A stretch of 64,000 nucleotides of DNA from Larus michahellis (lineage: Eukaryota > Chordata > Aves > Charadriiformes > Laridae). Under the pieces are notes generated by a model. The model saw only the letters and a program-made list of their open reading frames with translations, made no database searches and was not told where the DNA came from. Shown one piece after another: positions 39,201 to 52,700 of this stretch. Where the stretch lies: positions 11,237,556-11,301,555 of the forward strand of contig NC_133901.1 of assembly GCF_964199755.1 (NCBI RefSeq). The letters are read 5' to 3'. Position 1 is the stretch's first letter; each line of letters opens with the position of its first letter. The translations under genes and the position numbers were made by a program.

Positions 39201-42200
39201 CCAATTGCTGTATATCCAGTGTAGCTGTGAACTCTGGCCCAGCAATTATGTATATTTTTAAATGCACCAAGTAAACGGGGACTCAGATTTCATAAGAACA
39301 AGCTAGCGCTTGAGATATTAAAGCATCGATGGATTCAACCGCTATTGCGGAGCTGCCACTTCCACATCTAGTTGACAGTAGGAAATTGCACTAAAACAAT
39401 GAAAAAATTTTAAAACATTTTGCTGAACCTGCTAATTGGCTGACATTCATTTGAAGAGACGGACAGCAATTTTATTCCGGTCTAATTTTCTCCAGGCTCA
39501 AATTGGGACTGATAAACCCAATCCGCTTCAAAATCAACTGTAAATATAGGAGTACGTGTGAAATGCCATAGTAATTGCCAGAAAAGAAGAGCCCAGAGAC
39601 AAAGAACCCATTATCCCACACTGCCATAATTTGGAGAGGACATTTGCAAGACAATGTAAAATGCTTTAACTATATAATTACCATTATCTGAATATGTGGC
39701 TGATGCCTTGGGTTTTCACCCAAATTCTCCTTTTGGAAATAGCTTGTTCTGTGATTTCTTTCGGCAATTACCGTTTTTTCCCACAATCGTGCCTGGAGGC
39801 AATATTTCATGTTTCCAAGCAGCACCCCATGGAAGCAGCCCCATTAGATCTGAAATAAGAAAAAAATGACAAGACTTGGTAGAACCCAAAACAATCTGGA
39901 AACCTCGTCTCCTCCCCGCCTTCTCTCTCCTCGCCAAAATCATCTTTGAAACAGATGTGTATGAAAAAACAGGTTACTCAATCTGCAAAATCTGGACTTC
40001 GCTGTTCCAAAAGGAAGCAATTCCTGAAACAATGACCTCTTCTTAGCAGAAATTGCAACCAGCTCAAATAAAGCTTAGGATGAGCAATAGGGACACCGAG
40101 GAACTAGAAAGCTAGACAAAATGCCTGCTTTTCACTTGTGGACAGAAATGTAGGAGATATCAAATGAAAAATAACCAAAAAAGAGGATACCCAAACTGGT
40201 TCAGTTTTTTTTCCCTTTAACTAGAACACTATCTAGAGCTTTTTTGAACCCATCAGGCTGTCTCATGTCATGCTCTTGTACTTGCACTAAGTTCCTGTTC
40301 AAGCAACTCCGAATAAAACTATGGGAGAAATATAGGAGTATTCATAAACTACAGTATACCACTCCCGCTCTAGAGATGGGGAACTAAGACCCAGGAAAAT
40401 CCCTGAACGTGCGCAAGATTGCCCAGGGAACTGCAGCAGAGCTGAGAAATGAAATCTGCTCTCACAGGACCCGATGCAGCGCCACAGCCGCGAGACTCAC
40501 TACCCACATCCCAGCCTTCCCATCCCAGCCTTCCTCTCTCTGTGCTTAAAAACGGGGGATGAAGAGGAGGGTAACAACTGCTGTTGGAAGGAAAGGTCTG
40601 AAAGGGAAAGGTTTGCCCGTCTTTCATGGCATGCGGGTAGAGTGAGCTTCAGAGTTACGGCTGAGGAGATCATGTTACTTGTTTGACCAAAAAAAAATAT
40701 GGAGACTTAGCTGTGGATGCTCATGCAGTCAGGAAGCACTGCACATGTGCCTGTTTGTCTACAGCGCAACACTGTCTAGTGCTGTAGCTGGGAAACTGGA
40801 GGCAGCTTCTGGCTGTGACTACCCAAGCCTCGAGCTAGAGCCTCAGCCCTAGGACAGAAGAGACTGCTCTGCACTGGGAGCTGCAGTCCTGCGGTCTTCC
40901 CTTCCTGCCAGGGTTCCCCCCCCCGGGGCCAAAAAAGAGCCCTTCTGGAGGGGGGAAATTTGCTCGACTGATGCTGTTCGCTGCAGAGTTTCCAGAGTTG
41001 TCTGTCAAGTATTTTTCCTGAGTTACTAAAGACACGTGCAATCATCGTAACAAGCTAGAAGAATAATACCATCTTATGTCAGGTCTGAAATTAGCTGAAA
41101 TTAGCTTGATGCAGTTGACAAGGACAGCCTGGCTCAGCAGCCCTCCAAACCTGCCTGGTGTTTCGAGCCGGTAGAAACCAGTCTAACAGGATTCTGATGT
41201 CTTACTGACTTCTGGCTCCCTTGCAGCTACAAATTTGCAAGTGGATTCACCAAACAGGCACTCCTTGGACCCGCCACCCAATAACCGCTGAGGGAGGAAA
41301 AACTGAGAGCTCTATTATTCCTTGATCAACAAAATCAGTCCTCTTCTTTCCCTGCTTCTGTATGGAAGCTTTCAAATCAAAATCCCTTTGAGTTCTTACC
41401 TCTATGCAGTTCAAATAACCACCCGTGCTCATTTCTTCCATAACAAGTGTCTCATACGCAACCGGCAACTCTAGAAATAGAAGTGAGTATCATTATATTT
41501 TTCCCCAAGAGCAGCACAGGTGTTGTCTGCCCTAGGGACACCAGACCTGCCAGCTCACTAACGTGCTGCCTTGAAAAGCTTCACCCAAGACATCTACTAA
41601 CCTCCTCTTCTGAGTATCCTGGCATTACTAAAGCTCTTTGCTTTCAGAAAGGCGTTATGCCCAGGACATCATTTCTCCTACTGTCTTATTGCCTAAACCA
41701 TTTAATCGCAGACTAAACTTTCTATACCTGACTCCTTTAATTTTTTAAGTGTAAGCTTTACGTTGCATATTCTTTCCGTGGCTTCACACGGTCCAAACAG
41801 AAGAGAACAAACAAAAACAGGCAAGGACTCACAAACTCCCATGTGCAACCCTGTAAAACAGGAGAGATGATGGCCTTCTAGCATACTTAGGTGGCACGCT
41901 GCTATCTTATGATCTGAGGCTATGGCTTGCGATCTGCACCTAGCCCTGAGCTGACAGTCGTGTACTGCTCCCAGCCTAAGAGATGCAGTGATTTGGTTTC
42001 TAATTATTCACTTACCTTCCAGCAATAAGCCTGGAAAACCTCATGAGTTTTAGAACACAGCTACTTAGCAACAATTTCACTAGCAGAAATTTTCTGAGCA
42101 GAAATAAGGAATGGGATGGCATCAGGGGCAACAACATTTCATAATCAGCAGTAAAAAGGAAAGGGGGCTTTCTCTAGAGGCAGGAGTTCTTTTTAGCGTA

Positions 42201-42459
42201 GAGAGATATGTCAGTGATGCCAGAGGAAAAGGATGAGTTTTATACATTTTACTTCACAGGACTGTCTCAAAATCTTCAAGCAAGGATGTACTTTCACCAT
42301 TGCATGTGCACTAATTTAAGAAAAGGAATAAAAATAAGGTCAGGTTTTTGTTTAATTAGTTTTAAGCGCTTATAATGAAAACCAGAAGGGATTGTAAATT
42401 TCCACTTCTGCTCTTCTGTACACTTTAAAAATTAGGTTGACCTCTCCTACACAGCTGGA

Positions 42460-42518
42460 GAGTGTGTGTGCGTGTTTATATATGCATATATATATCTGTG
42501 TGCACATACACATATATG
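42460..42518. repeat. Mixed TG/TA/CA microsatellite
   Basis: TGTGTGTGCGTG leading into TATATATGCATATATATA and CACATACACATATA. Confidence 0.8.
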
Positions 42519-45500
42519 TAGAATAGCTCCAGAGGGGGAATTCTTTAACAATCTTAGCTATAGCCCATAGCTACGTCTAATACAGAAGGCCCAGGGGATG
42601 AAGAACGGAACGCAGTGGGATAGGGATGGGCTACTCTGAGACGCATGGATTGAGCAGAGATGACAATTATTAGTGGCATACAAGAAAGCACATCCTTTTA
42701 ATAATTATTTTTGAATCATAAAGAATCGGTAAACAGTCAAAAAGAAAACTCATGCTGGCAGCAGAAAAATATGCAGTTCTTTATTGTTATTCATTAAGAA
42801 CATATTGATATATATTAGTTAATTAACACAAAGTAGCTGCTGTAAATCCTCCGCGTTTCATGCAGAGGGAATTGTGTGAAGGCATGTATCCTTTTCTGTT
42901 ATGTGTAAGCAACCATTTATATTTATAGGACACACACATTTTGTGTCTATGTTTACACATGGATGCTTACCTCTACCCATAGAAGGTCCCACAATGCCAG
43001 ACTTAATTCTGGAAATATTTTTAAATCTAGCAAGGCTATTTGAGTCATTTTTAGCCATTTAAAATGTACTGGTTTCTCTCTCCAAGCCCCCTTCATTTGG
43101 TCTCATGGTGTCTAAAGCACATGGCTGTGGAGGCTATGTTAAACGGATCCAATGTAGTTATTTTTAGTCTCTGAAGTGTTTCTAAAACAGGTTCTCTGTA
43201 ACATATGTGCAAGACAAAAAGGTTTTATTGCCACAAGCGCGTAATGAACTGCATAATTCTCTCTTGGTTTTGCTTGCTATAAATAAGGTACCACCACTAA
43301 ATCAGAGCGACAAAACCATTCTGTTACCTTTCTCGCCTGAAAGACTATCATCTCAAAATTGGAGTGGTTGTAGTTTGATTCTGTTAGGACTGGTGATAGA
43401 ATTCAATCTGATTTACAAAACAAGTACAAAATGTTTGTCTTCTGGAAACTGTGTGGTCAAACAATTCTATATTCTTTCAGCCAGCATCCCCAACCATACG
43501 GTCTACCTTTCCTGGCTTCTGCTGTGAACCTCTTTGCACCGTGACTCACTTTCTGTGCAGTCCATTCTCATGCTCCTCCTGTTTTTCTCCACCCCTGTGC
43601 CTTAATCAAATAATACTTTGGCCTTGCACCTAAATAGTTCAAATTCCTTCATGAAATGTCACGTCCCTTGCTTTGGACAGGGACATGGGTTTAAGTGTCT
43701 CTTGCCACCACCTAAAAGAAAGGGTCAGGATTGTTAACTAACTTCCAAGGAGGGCTATACCGGCCAGTAACAACAAAAACACAAACACAGGTATATCAGG
43801 CAGCTCCGGGCCCTGAGGGCTTTAGGTTAAGGTGTCACCATGCCCAGCTGCCTGTGCATCCTCCTGCTGGAAGTTAGTTCCCGTGCATTAGCTTAAACCA
43901 CCGATGAGGCTAAATGAATTCCGAGCTGCATCTGCTGAGAGCTAAATCTGCCCGAGCCTAAGGCTGAGTCTGTGGGTGTTACTATTCCCCTGACTCAGAC
44001 AGAAATACCTCGCGATGCACACGCAGGCCTGGGCCTGTGTGGAGCCCCAGAGCCTTCAGTGGCCCCCCCATCCCCCAGCACGTGGCACTCCTTCAGGGAT
44101 TGGCACCCCCGTGAGCAGGAACGGAACGGCAGCGGGTGGGTAAGGCCTGATGATGGCTTTTGGACTGGGCCCCATCCCTAGAGAGCTGGTTTCGTCTCAT
44201 CGTGATGCGCAGGGAAATAGTTTCGAGATGACATTGCACTACACTTAAAAGCGAGGAAAGGGAGTGGGGGAAAAAAAAAAAAATCAATGCCTGATACATG
44301 AGCAGGGATGTGATGGGGGACTGATGGCGGTGGGAGGCAGAGGGCTGTTTTCAGTTTGCACCAGACTTTCAAAACAATTAAAGCATTTTAGAAAGAAACT
44401 GCTAAGATGCAGCAAAATCGGCGTTTGCATGTGCATTCAGATTGTATTTAAGGAAGAACTATTAAAGGAGCCATGTTAACTACGAGGGCTCGAAGAAAAA
44501 ATCTTGTCTTAAAAGAGCTCCATCTGGTTCATCAAATATACATGAAAGGTGCATGCCTACATTCAGCGTCCAAAACCTTCCAGATGAGTCATTAATAGGG
44601 CTTATACTTGAAACAACTTCGACACATAAAAAGAAAGAAAAGATTTTATGACCTTCTGTCTGTCTTCAGCATAAAAACCCTGCAGCCAAGGTGGCAATTT
44701 CTGCACCAAGCCCCAAAACTTGCTCTTGAGCTATACATCATTTAAAGGGGCACCCGGTCACAGATGGATTTAAGGCGATGGCAGAACTAACACACTGCTG
44801 GATAAGTGAGCGCAGGGGTTCACTGCCCTCTGTGCTGAAAGCAGCTGCCTGCCCGCTGGTGGGACACAATCCGCGCATATTTTGTGTGGCCGCTCAGGCA
44901 CATCAATACTGTTACCTTGTCCCTGGTGGCACTAGGGACACATTATACAATCAGAGAAGGGCAGTTCATCTTCTGTGATGTACGCCCCTATATAGTACAG
45001 TCAAGTTGGATTCATAACTATTGTTTCCTGCTTTGAAACATCCCTTGAGTTGCACAGCTGGAGATTTCAGCCTGTCAGTAATATTAATTAAGCAATCTTC
45101 ATTACCCTTCCAGACTAGGCAACAGTATTGCATAACATTGGCAAACTGAGCGTTTTTCATTTCAAAATCACTGAGCATTCTTTAAGTATATACTTTCACA
45201 CTACACCACTTAACACTTTTCAGTCAGACAATACACTTCCCCATTTTAAAGGGGAATTAGGAAAGTAATGAAGTGCTGGATCCACCAGCAAGCAGAGCCA
45301 CCCGTCTCTTCCCACTGCACCCCTTCTGTCCCAGGGAAGGCTGAGAGCAGGCAGCCAGCTTAGTTCCATGCAAACGATTTTCTCACGGCAGCGGAAGGGA
45401 GCATGTGGAAGAAATCCTCCCAGAGACAGAGGCTGTCAGCTCGGGGCCAGCACCAGGCATAACAAAATAGCCCACTGCCCAGGGTGGCAAATGACCAGGG

Positions 45501-48500
45501 GCAGCAAAGAGGCCATGAGCCAGCTGCCTGCTCCGCTGTGCTGGGGCCCTGAGAAACTGCTGCTGAGGGGTCTGGATGTGTGGAGCAGCAGGTTCGGCGG
45601 GGAAGGGAGGTGGCACTGCTCGCACCCCTCCTGTTTGAGCACCAGCGGAGGCAGCCAGCCTGGCTCCCCGGGGCTGCCTCTGCTACCAGTACCCACCGGC
45701 GACAGACCACACAGTCTGCCTCTGCTGCCGCTCGTGCAGCTGTGCCTGCCTGGCGTGTCGCGAGACGAGTGAAAAGGGAGAGATGATCGACCGGTGTGAG
45801 AACATACCTCCTGCTCCAGACTCCTGGATCAAACTAAACCCATTTGAAATACCCACGCAGCTGCAATGTCAGCTTTCAGGCTGCAGCTTCTGCTGCTAAA
45901 AATATTCTTATCTCTGATTAGATCTAACTGATTAAGAGGAGTTGCTCTGTTGGTACGCCTGATACCCTTTGAATCCCCACCAGACCACTCTCCTTGTACA
46001 GCAGGGACCAGGAGTTAGCCTTTGGCATCACAGCCAGGCAATGCCTTGCAAACACATCCAGCCCCACCCTCCCAGAAGCAGCGGCGGTCCCTGTTTCCCA
46101 CACACATCCACATGTCCAGGTCCAGACTGCTCGAGCAACCTCAGTCTCTTACAATTTTTATTAGCATTTACCTAACGTCCCCCAGTTCAACTGCTCTTGT
46201 ACAAATTAACGGCATTTGCTGGTAAATGCCAATTTTTTACATCGGCAAGTAAAATTTCTATACAGTCAAATTCCTGGAGGCTGAATTATGTGTGAGTCAA
46301 AATGAGTATCTCTGCTCTTGCTGCATGTGCATCACTTGCTGGTTTTACTGTTGTCATCTTCCTCTTTTTCCCAACAGACTGCTCCTTTGGTCTTCCTGAA
46401 CTCCAGGGAAGCATGTTTGCCTGCAAAGCACGTTCAGGTAGGTGGTGACGCTGCAGCAAGACAGGTGATGTCAAGACGGCATGTGAATATACTTGGGCTG
46501 GGTTACCCCTGACGCAAGACCTGGCACTCACCTACCCGTGACTATCAGAGGTGAATACCTTCTTCAAAAATTCGCTATGATCACTCAGACAGGGATAGTT
46601 ATGGTCCACACCCCCTTGAATCATTCATTCTCCGTCACTGAATAGCTTGACTGCTACCAGAATAATGTAATACTGAACTTGAACGTATCCTTTAAACTCA
46701 TCCCTAGTTTTTACTACACCTAAAGCAACTGCAAAAGCCAGGACTATTTGACTGAGATATCAATAAATGGTTTCTCAATAATGTCTTAAAGTATCAATTT
46801 TGTAATCGGCCTTCAGAAATATATTATGTTCTTGAATTCTTCATTAAAAAAAGTAAAAAAAATATGTATTGTTTATAGCCACCACAGTAAACAAGTGTCC
46901 CCTCACCCCTGCCTTTTCTAGAAAACATGGGAGTCTTTCTCTAACCCACTGCTATATTCACTTCTGGTCAAGCATCTTGTTTGATGTGGACTGGTTGGTA
47001 GCCTGACAGCAAGCTAACTGTTCAGGATGGACACCTTTTGTTCCTCTGATGTACCAAAAAAAGCATACCTGGCAAAGACAGCTATGCAGGTTTGATAGGG
47101 CTACTGAACACGTAGTTACGTCTTTGGGTGATTCGGCTGACCGAGTGTCACTTAGCCACGGAGAAGGCTCCTTCTCTACCAAGTATCTTTGTAAAAGCCC
47201 AACAATGACATCCGTGCACTTTCATATTCACCTGGTAAATGAAAGGGGAAAATAGTCTTTTCCATGCATGCCTGCACTCACACACGCACACGTGCCATCT
47301 ATTTGGGTAATGGTTCCTTTGGAGCTTCACATGGTTTTGAAATTACTCCTGACTGGTGAGCAGCTCCTGCGAAAACTTTAACACATTTTTCAAGAAAAGA
47401 CCAGCAGCAATTTGCTAAGCACTGCAAATTATGTTGGCATTGCAAAGGCCACAAAAGAGACACAGGTCTCTGCCCCAGTCTGAGTAACACGGACGAGGAG
47501 TGGCCACTCGAAGCACATCAGAACTTTGATCTAGAGAAGATTGTTACAGGTTCAGCTCCTCAAGCAGCAAGGCATAAAAAGGTTTCTAGAAGAGAAATAA
47601 ATAAAAAATAAGCAATTGTTAGAGTTCAGGGTTAGGAAGGATAATAGGTGTAATATTCATTGTGGTCCAGTCAACAGAAGTGCTTCCATCACAGTTGCAA
47701 GGATCAAGTATTTGGGGATTTCGTCATGGGACAGTAAGAAAGGCACAGGAGAAGAAATAGCCTCTTCTTTCTTTTCAAGCTGTCTCCAAGCAGCAGCTGT
47801 TTTTATTTCGCTGTTCCACTGAGCCACAGAAACAGAAAGAGGCTTAGTGAATCTCTATACCTCAGAGTAATTTAGAAACCAAACTTAACACCACAACCAA
47901 CAAATGGGTCCTTCATACACTTCCAGTAACACTGGAAACAGTCCCAGAGCAACCGCTAGTCCCAAACAGCCCAGAAGCCTTAGCAGAATTGAAGTCAGGA
48001 TCCAAATTTAACAGGTCTGAGCTGCATGCTGTGGTTAAGGTTATGAAAGGAGAAAACAGACATTCTCATCTGTAGAGCCAGGAAGCAGAACAACTCAGGC
48101 CCAGCGCATGATTTCAGTTAGCGACCCTCCCTTTATAAGGATAAAACATAGGGCCCTCAAAAACTTCGGAAAGCAGAGGATTCACAGATGACATCCCAAC
48201 TGTCCCTGATGTCTCAGGGTCAGCTGGAGTGACCCTGGGGGCAAGCAAGGAAAAGGTTTGTGGCACACATGGGTTCACAGAGATTGCAGAAGACCCAGAA
48301 CAAAAACTGAGACCCTCACCTTCTAGAGTATCTTGTACATTGGATATCCTGTAATGTAACAAACCAGTGATACGTGTAACTTCTCAAAACAGCATGTAAT
48401 GACTAATCCGTAGCACTATTTTATGCCCTTCTCTCAGCAAACTGTCAATTTTATATTCACATTTGCTATACAGCATCTCTTTCTACTGTTCACGTTAGCC

Positions 48501-49358
48501 CCATCAGTCACGGAATCACGTTATGCACTTAGAAAGGCTTTGACAGCTGTAAGAATTCAACAAGACAATGCCAACAGTGAACGCTTAAGTAATCAGCTCA
48601 CATTTTACCCAGTCTTGCAAAGGCTGAAGGATCAACTGCTGTTTTGCTGTTGTAGTGATTCGCCTCCTAAAAATGCTTGGGAGTACTGGCCCAGCCCACG
48701 TACTGACACACAGAGCAGCAGGTCACTGAGGGGGTTCGCTGGCACTTGAGGGCAACTCTGGGAAACAAAATTAAGCCTCTGCGCTCTCCATTGCTACATA
48801 ATCTTGTCTCTTCTGCCTTCACTTCTCAACAGCTATGGATTTTTCTTCACTTATCTGCACCGCAGGAGTAAGTGTTGTTAATAAGTGTTAGAAGGCACCC
48901 AGCCCTGTAAAAGGCATTAATTCTTCCATTACAGGAAGAAGTACACACATAATAGACAGATTAACAGAGCTTTCTCTTCAGCTCTTATTTTCTATTCCGT
49001 AACATTTTCAGCCTCAAAACCAAGGACGTGTACCTGTATCCACTCTAAATCAACTAGTAATCTACTGCTCACAAGTGACAAAAGGGAGAGGTCATCAACT
49101 GAGCAAATACAGTCATTTTCCCAGTAAAATCTGTAGCACTACAATGTGTCACGGCAGGACAACCATGAGCATGTCAGAGCAACGTTCAGGACATTAGAAT
49201 AAGGCCTGTAAAGTGATGATCTCAGAATGATCTCAGACAAAAAAATCCGGGGAAGTCCCCATTATCCTAAACAGATAATGCACTGTAGACTCTGAACTAA
49301 CTAGAGAACTTTGTCCTCTCTTTTCCTATTTTATTGTGTTTTGTTTGTCCATCTCCAG

Positions 49359-49462
49359 TTCTAATTCCAATAAAGCTGATGGAGTTGTGGAGGTTACCCG
49401 TATTCTGCTGCTGTGCTGTGGATCCATCCTCTCAGTTGCCATAGAGACAAGATCTGGAAGCC
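49359..49462 (+). promoter_or_regulatory. Probable NGEF 5'-UTR portion with a short in-frame uORF
   Basis: A long pyrimidine-rich tract ends in CATCTCCAG (AG at 49357-49358), a good acceptor, so the first coding exon probably begins at 49359 and is preceded by a distant non-coding exon. Within it, ATG at 49379 opens a 21-codon uORF closed by TAG at 49442-49444, in the same frame as the main start at 49463. Confidence 0.45.
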
Positions 49463-49724
49463 ATGGATGGGAGAGAAGCTGCGGGCAGGCTCTCCGCCAG
49501 TGGTCTCCAGCAGGGCCTTTCTCAGCAGGTACTGAGAGAGTCAGGTTCAGTCTCTGAAGGTGAGGAAGAGTCAGAAGATGCTAACTTGGTGACCCATGAG
49601 GGGGACTCGCACACGCATTACATTGCCATTCAAAGAAATTCCAGGTACTACCGGTCCATGAGGCTGCCGAGCAGAGGGAAAAGAAAGACTTCGAGAGAAG
49701 CAATGCACATGGGGCGTGCTACAG
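49463..49724 (+). CDS. NGEF: NGEF coding exon 1 (residues 1-87 plus one base)
   Basis: ATG at 49463 reads MDGREAAGRL and runs to donor ACAG|GTGAGT (intron from 49725). The first half is an acidic Ser/Glu-rich stretch (27-40). The second half holds the conserved basic IQRNS..YRSMR segment. The first 45 residues are poorly conserved with mammals, so the start is supported by being the first in-frame ATG after the upstream stop at 49442. Confidence 0.88.
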
Positions 49725-52700
49725 GTGAGTACTGACCCAAACAGTGTTATGCTGCCTTTTCCAGTGAGACTAGGAACTACAGGAGTTGATGAGATTAGAA
49801 AAGGGACAGGGAAGGTAGAAAGCAGGCTCAGCGGTCAGCACATGACAGAACACCCCTGCCCTATGGCACAGCTGGCAGAGGGCTGCCATCCTTTGCTCAG
49901 CCTGGAAATGCAGAATGGTTGGATGTTTAAACATGCTTCATGGCAGAGAATCTAAACAAATGTGGGACTCTGCTCTGACACCTCTCTGCTCTCAAAGAGA
50001 AAAACAATATAAACAGTGAAAGACATGAAGCTGTCAACGAAGTAGGAACTTCTTTAGCATACAGAAAGGACATATTCAAAAGTAGTGAGATCTGTAGAAG
50101 CTGAACAGCGTATAGAAGAAACAGCAAAAACAGAGCAGTACGTTTTGGGAGCAAGCCTGTGCAAATTGCGATGGACCGTTGTGAGAGAGGAGCAAGACTC
50201 CTCTGAAAAGGCAGTTGCTGCCACCTTGCATTGAATAGAGCTGTAAGAAACACCTAAGCTCCCTTTGAACTGGGAGGCTGAAATAACAGGAACGCCACCC
50301 AGAACATACATGCACTTCAGCAGGAATGGAATGAGTTGGCTTACTCCGAGTATGAACAGTACAGAGCACGACTGCAAGGCCAGGCTTTCACTGAGCTGGC
50401 ACCTCGTCTGAGCAGCCAGCTGTCTGTTAAAGAAGCAAGATAAAGATACGAGAAGCTGAAAAGAGAGCCAGGAGAGGAGCTATTGCAACACATTCCCTCA
50501 GAAGCACTGGGAACAGGGCTGCAAGAAAAAAATGGAAGTGGTTTTAATCTAAACACTAAATGAGAGAGACCTGGAACTGTGAACACAGAAAATACCCTTT
50601 GCTTCAACTCCCAGGTGTTCAGAGAATCTGGATTTTACAATTCCTTCTCAATAAAAGCAATTGTAGTGAGGATACCTATGCTATTTTCGGATTATAATCT
50701 AATAGAAACAATGCACTGGACTCTGAACTTTGGCTAGCTGCATGAGTCAAAATGATACACCACCACTCCTGATGTTTGAGTGCTATGCAAGCCACTGAAC
50801 ACTACTGCTTTGTCATGCAGTAGTAAAGCGCACAGCTACCGCCCCTGAAAGTAGACAAAGTTCTCTAAGAAAACAAAGAACAGATATCCTCCACCCCAAA
50901 ATAAAGGAGGTCTGGGCAATGTCCCCAAGAAAATAGGTGTCTCCTGCCTGCCTTGCCAAGGGAGACACACTATTTCGGCAGTATAAAGGCCCATTCAGCC
51001 CTGTGGCATGACAGAAGGAAAGTTCCCTCCCTTCTCCAAGTTTCCAAGCAGACAGCAGCAGAGCAAAGAGCTCCTGTTTAATATTCTGCTACTGTTGTCA
51101 ATGAGGTTTGTGGATAAACTGAGTGTCGTCTATGCCAGAGCAGAGCTGCTCTCCACCCTGCCAGCGCAGCAGCAGGACCGGAGCAGAGCCGTCCTTCTCA
51201 CCACCTTCCCAGGGCGCTGCTGCAGAGCAAGCACAGAAGAGACCCACCCTCTCTCCTGCTCCCCGAGCCTCACAGCACCCAGACGGCTGCTGAGGGGGCC
51301 CTCTCCACTGTTACCTGCCACTGCAGCAGGACCAGCACAGGAGGACGCACCTTCTTCATACATCTGCAGCGTCACGGCATCAGGACAACAGTACAGGAGG
51401 ACATCCCTCCTGTCTAGCCAGTGTCATTGAGGAAGGACAAGCTAAAAGAAAGGCTTCGCTCTCAGCAGCTCACTAGAGCATCCACAGAAGCTGACCTGCG
51501 CTTCCTCCCACCCTCCCCTCTCCCTGTTACCACTACTGAAACAGGATCTGTCCCAAACAGGGCATTTTCTTCCACATCTGAAATTGTTCAGCAGGATACA
51601 CTGGGAACAACCTTTTTTTCTCCAGTCCATACAGCGATACCTGGGCTAGGAGAGATAGCTCTTTCGCCGGTATGACTGTAGCAAGTCTAGCTCAGAGCTA
51701 CAGCTTTTAAATTCAGCTAGGATTGTGTAAGCAGCTCTTCTGCCCTCTCCCTCTACTCCACTGATTCCATCCCCTCTCTGGACAGCGGGTGCTTCTACAC
51801 CAGCCTCATTTATAGCAGGAACTTCTTCTGACAGCATTTGCTGACGTGCATGGAAGCAAGGGATGGGTGAGCTCTTTTATCTTGACTTCAAACCCATTTG
51901 AACAGCAGCTATCCAAAAGCCTGACTCAAGCTCAAATGTTAACCTGTTCACGTTTTGCTTAGGGAATGACAAGGGGGGGAGGAGAGGGGAAGGAAAGAAG
52001 AAAGGCATAGAGGGAAATATACACAAAACAGAAAAAATGAAGACTTGAGAAATGAGAACAAGAAAAATAATGTAAAAGAATGTAAATCCAGCAGGGAGAA
52101 AGGCTTCTATATAGGCACCCTTTGCACCAGCCTAGCTTTGGCTTATAGCCTAGGAGCTGTAAAACATAATAGATGCTTTCCTTTAACTGCAAAAAGAGTT
52201 TGTTTTTTTAAGCAATCTCCTCTGACAGAAGGACAAAATGTTTAAACTATTCAAAAGGCAAAGACAATAACTCAAACTAGTGTTTCATAAGCCCTTGGCA
52301 CTGTTTTAGAGAGTTTTAAAAGTCTGGATTTCACTTTACCTCTGAAAATCCATAGTGTTGATTAAAATGGTGCGTCAGAAAGCAGCTTCAGTCAGAGCAC
52401 AGACCTGCCTGTGCTGCTACCAGTTTGAAATGCAAACAGAATTATGACTTAGACCAAAATATTTCTAATAAAAAACAACAAGGCCATTTATCAACAGGCC
52501 TCAAACGACAGGAGGTTTCATTTGAAAAGTGAGATGCATCCCCGCCTGCCAAGTACTGCAGTAGTAAGCCATGGACTTAATACAACTTTGGCTCCCTGTG
52601 AAAGGATCAGAGGTTCATCCGAGGGAAACTGGAGAAGCAATTAAAAGTAAAGCTCCTGTCTCACCCAAATCTAGCCTTGATTTATTCAGTAAACTGAACA

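Noticed and set aside
45360..45790. GC-rich stretch with overlapping frames up to 134 aa on both strands
   Set aside because: Open on several frames at once because of composition; no recognisable domain.
51008..51675. Two plus-strand frames of 140 and 84 aa in NGEF intron 1, with a TATA-like GTATAAAGG about 25 bp upstream
   Set aside because: The translations resemble no family, have no consistent splice sites and a single TATA-like word is expected by chance.
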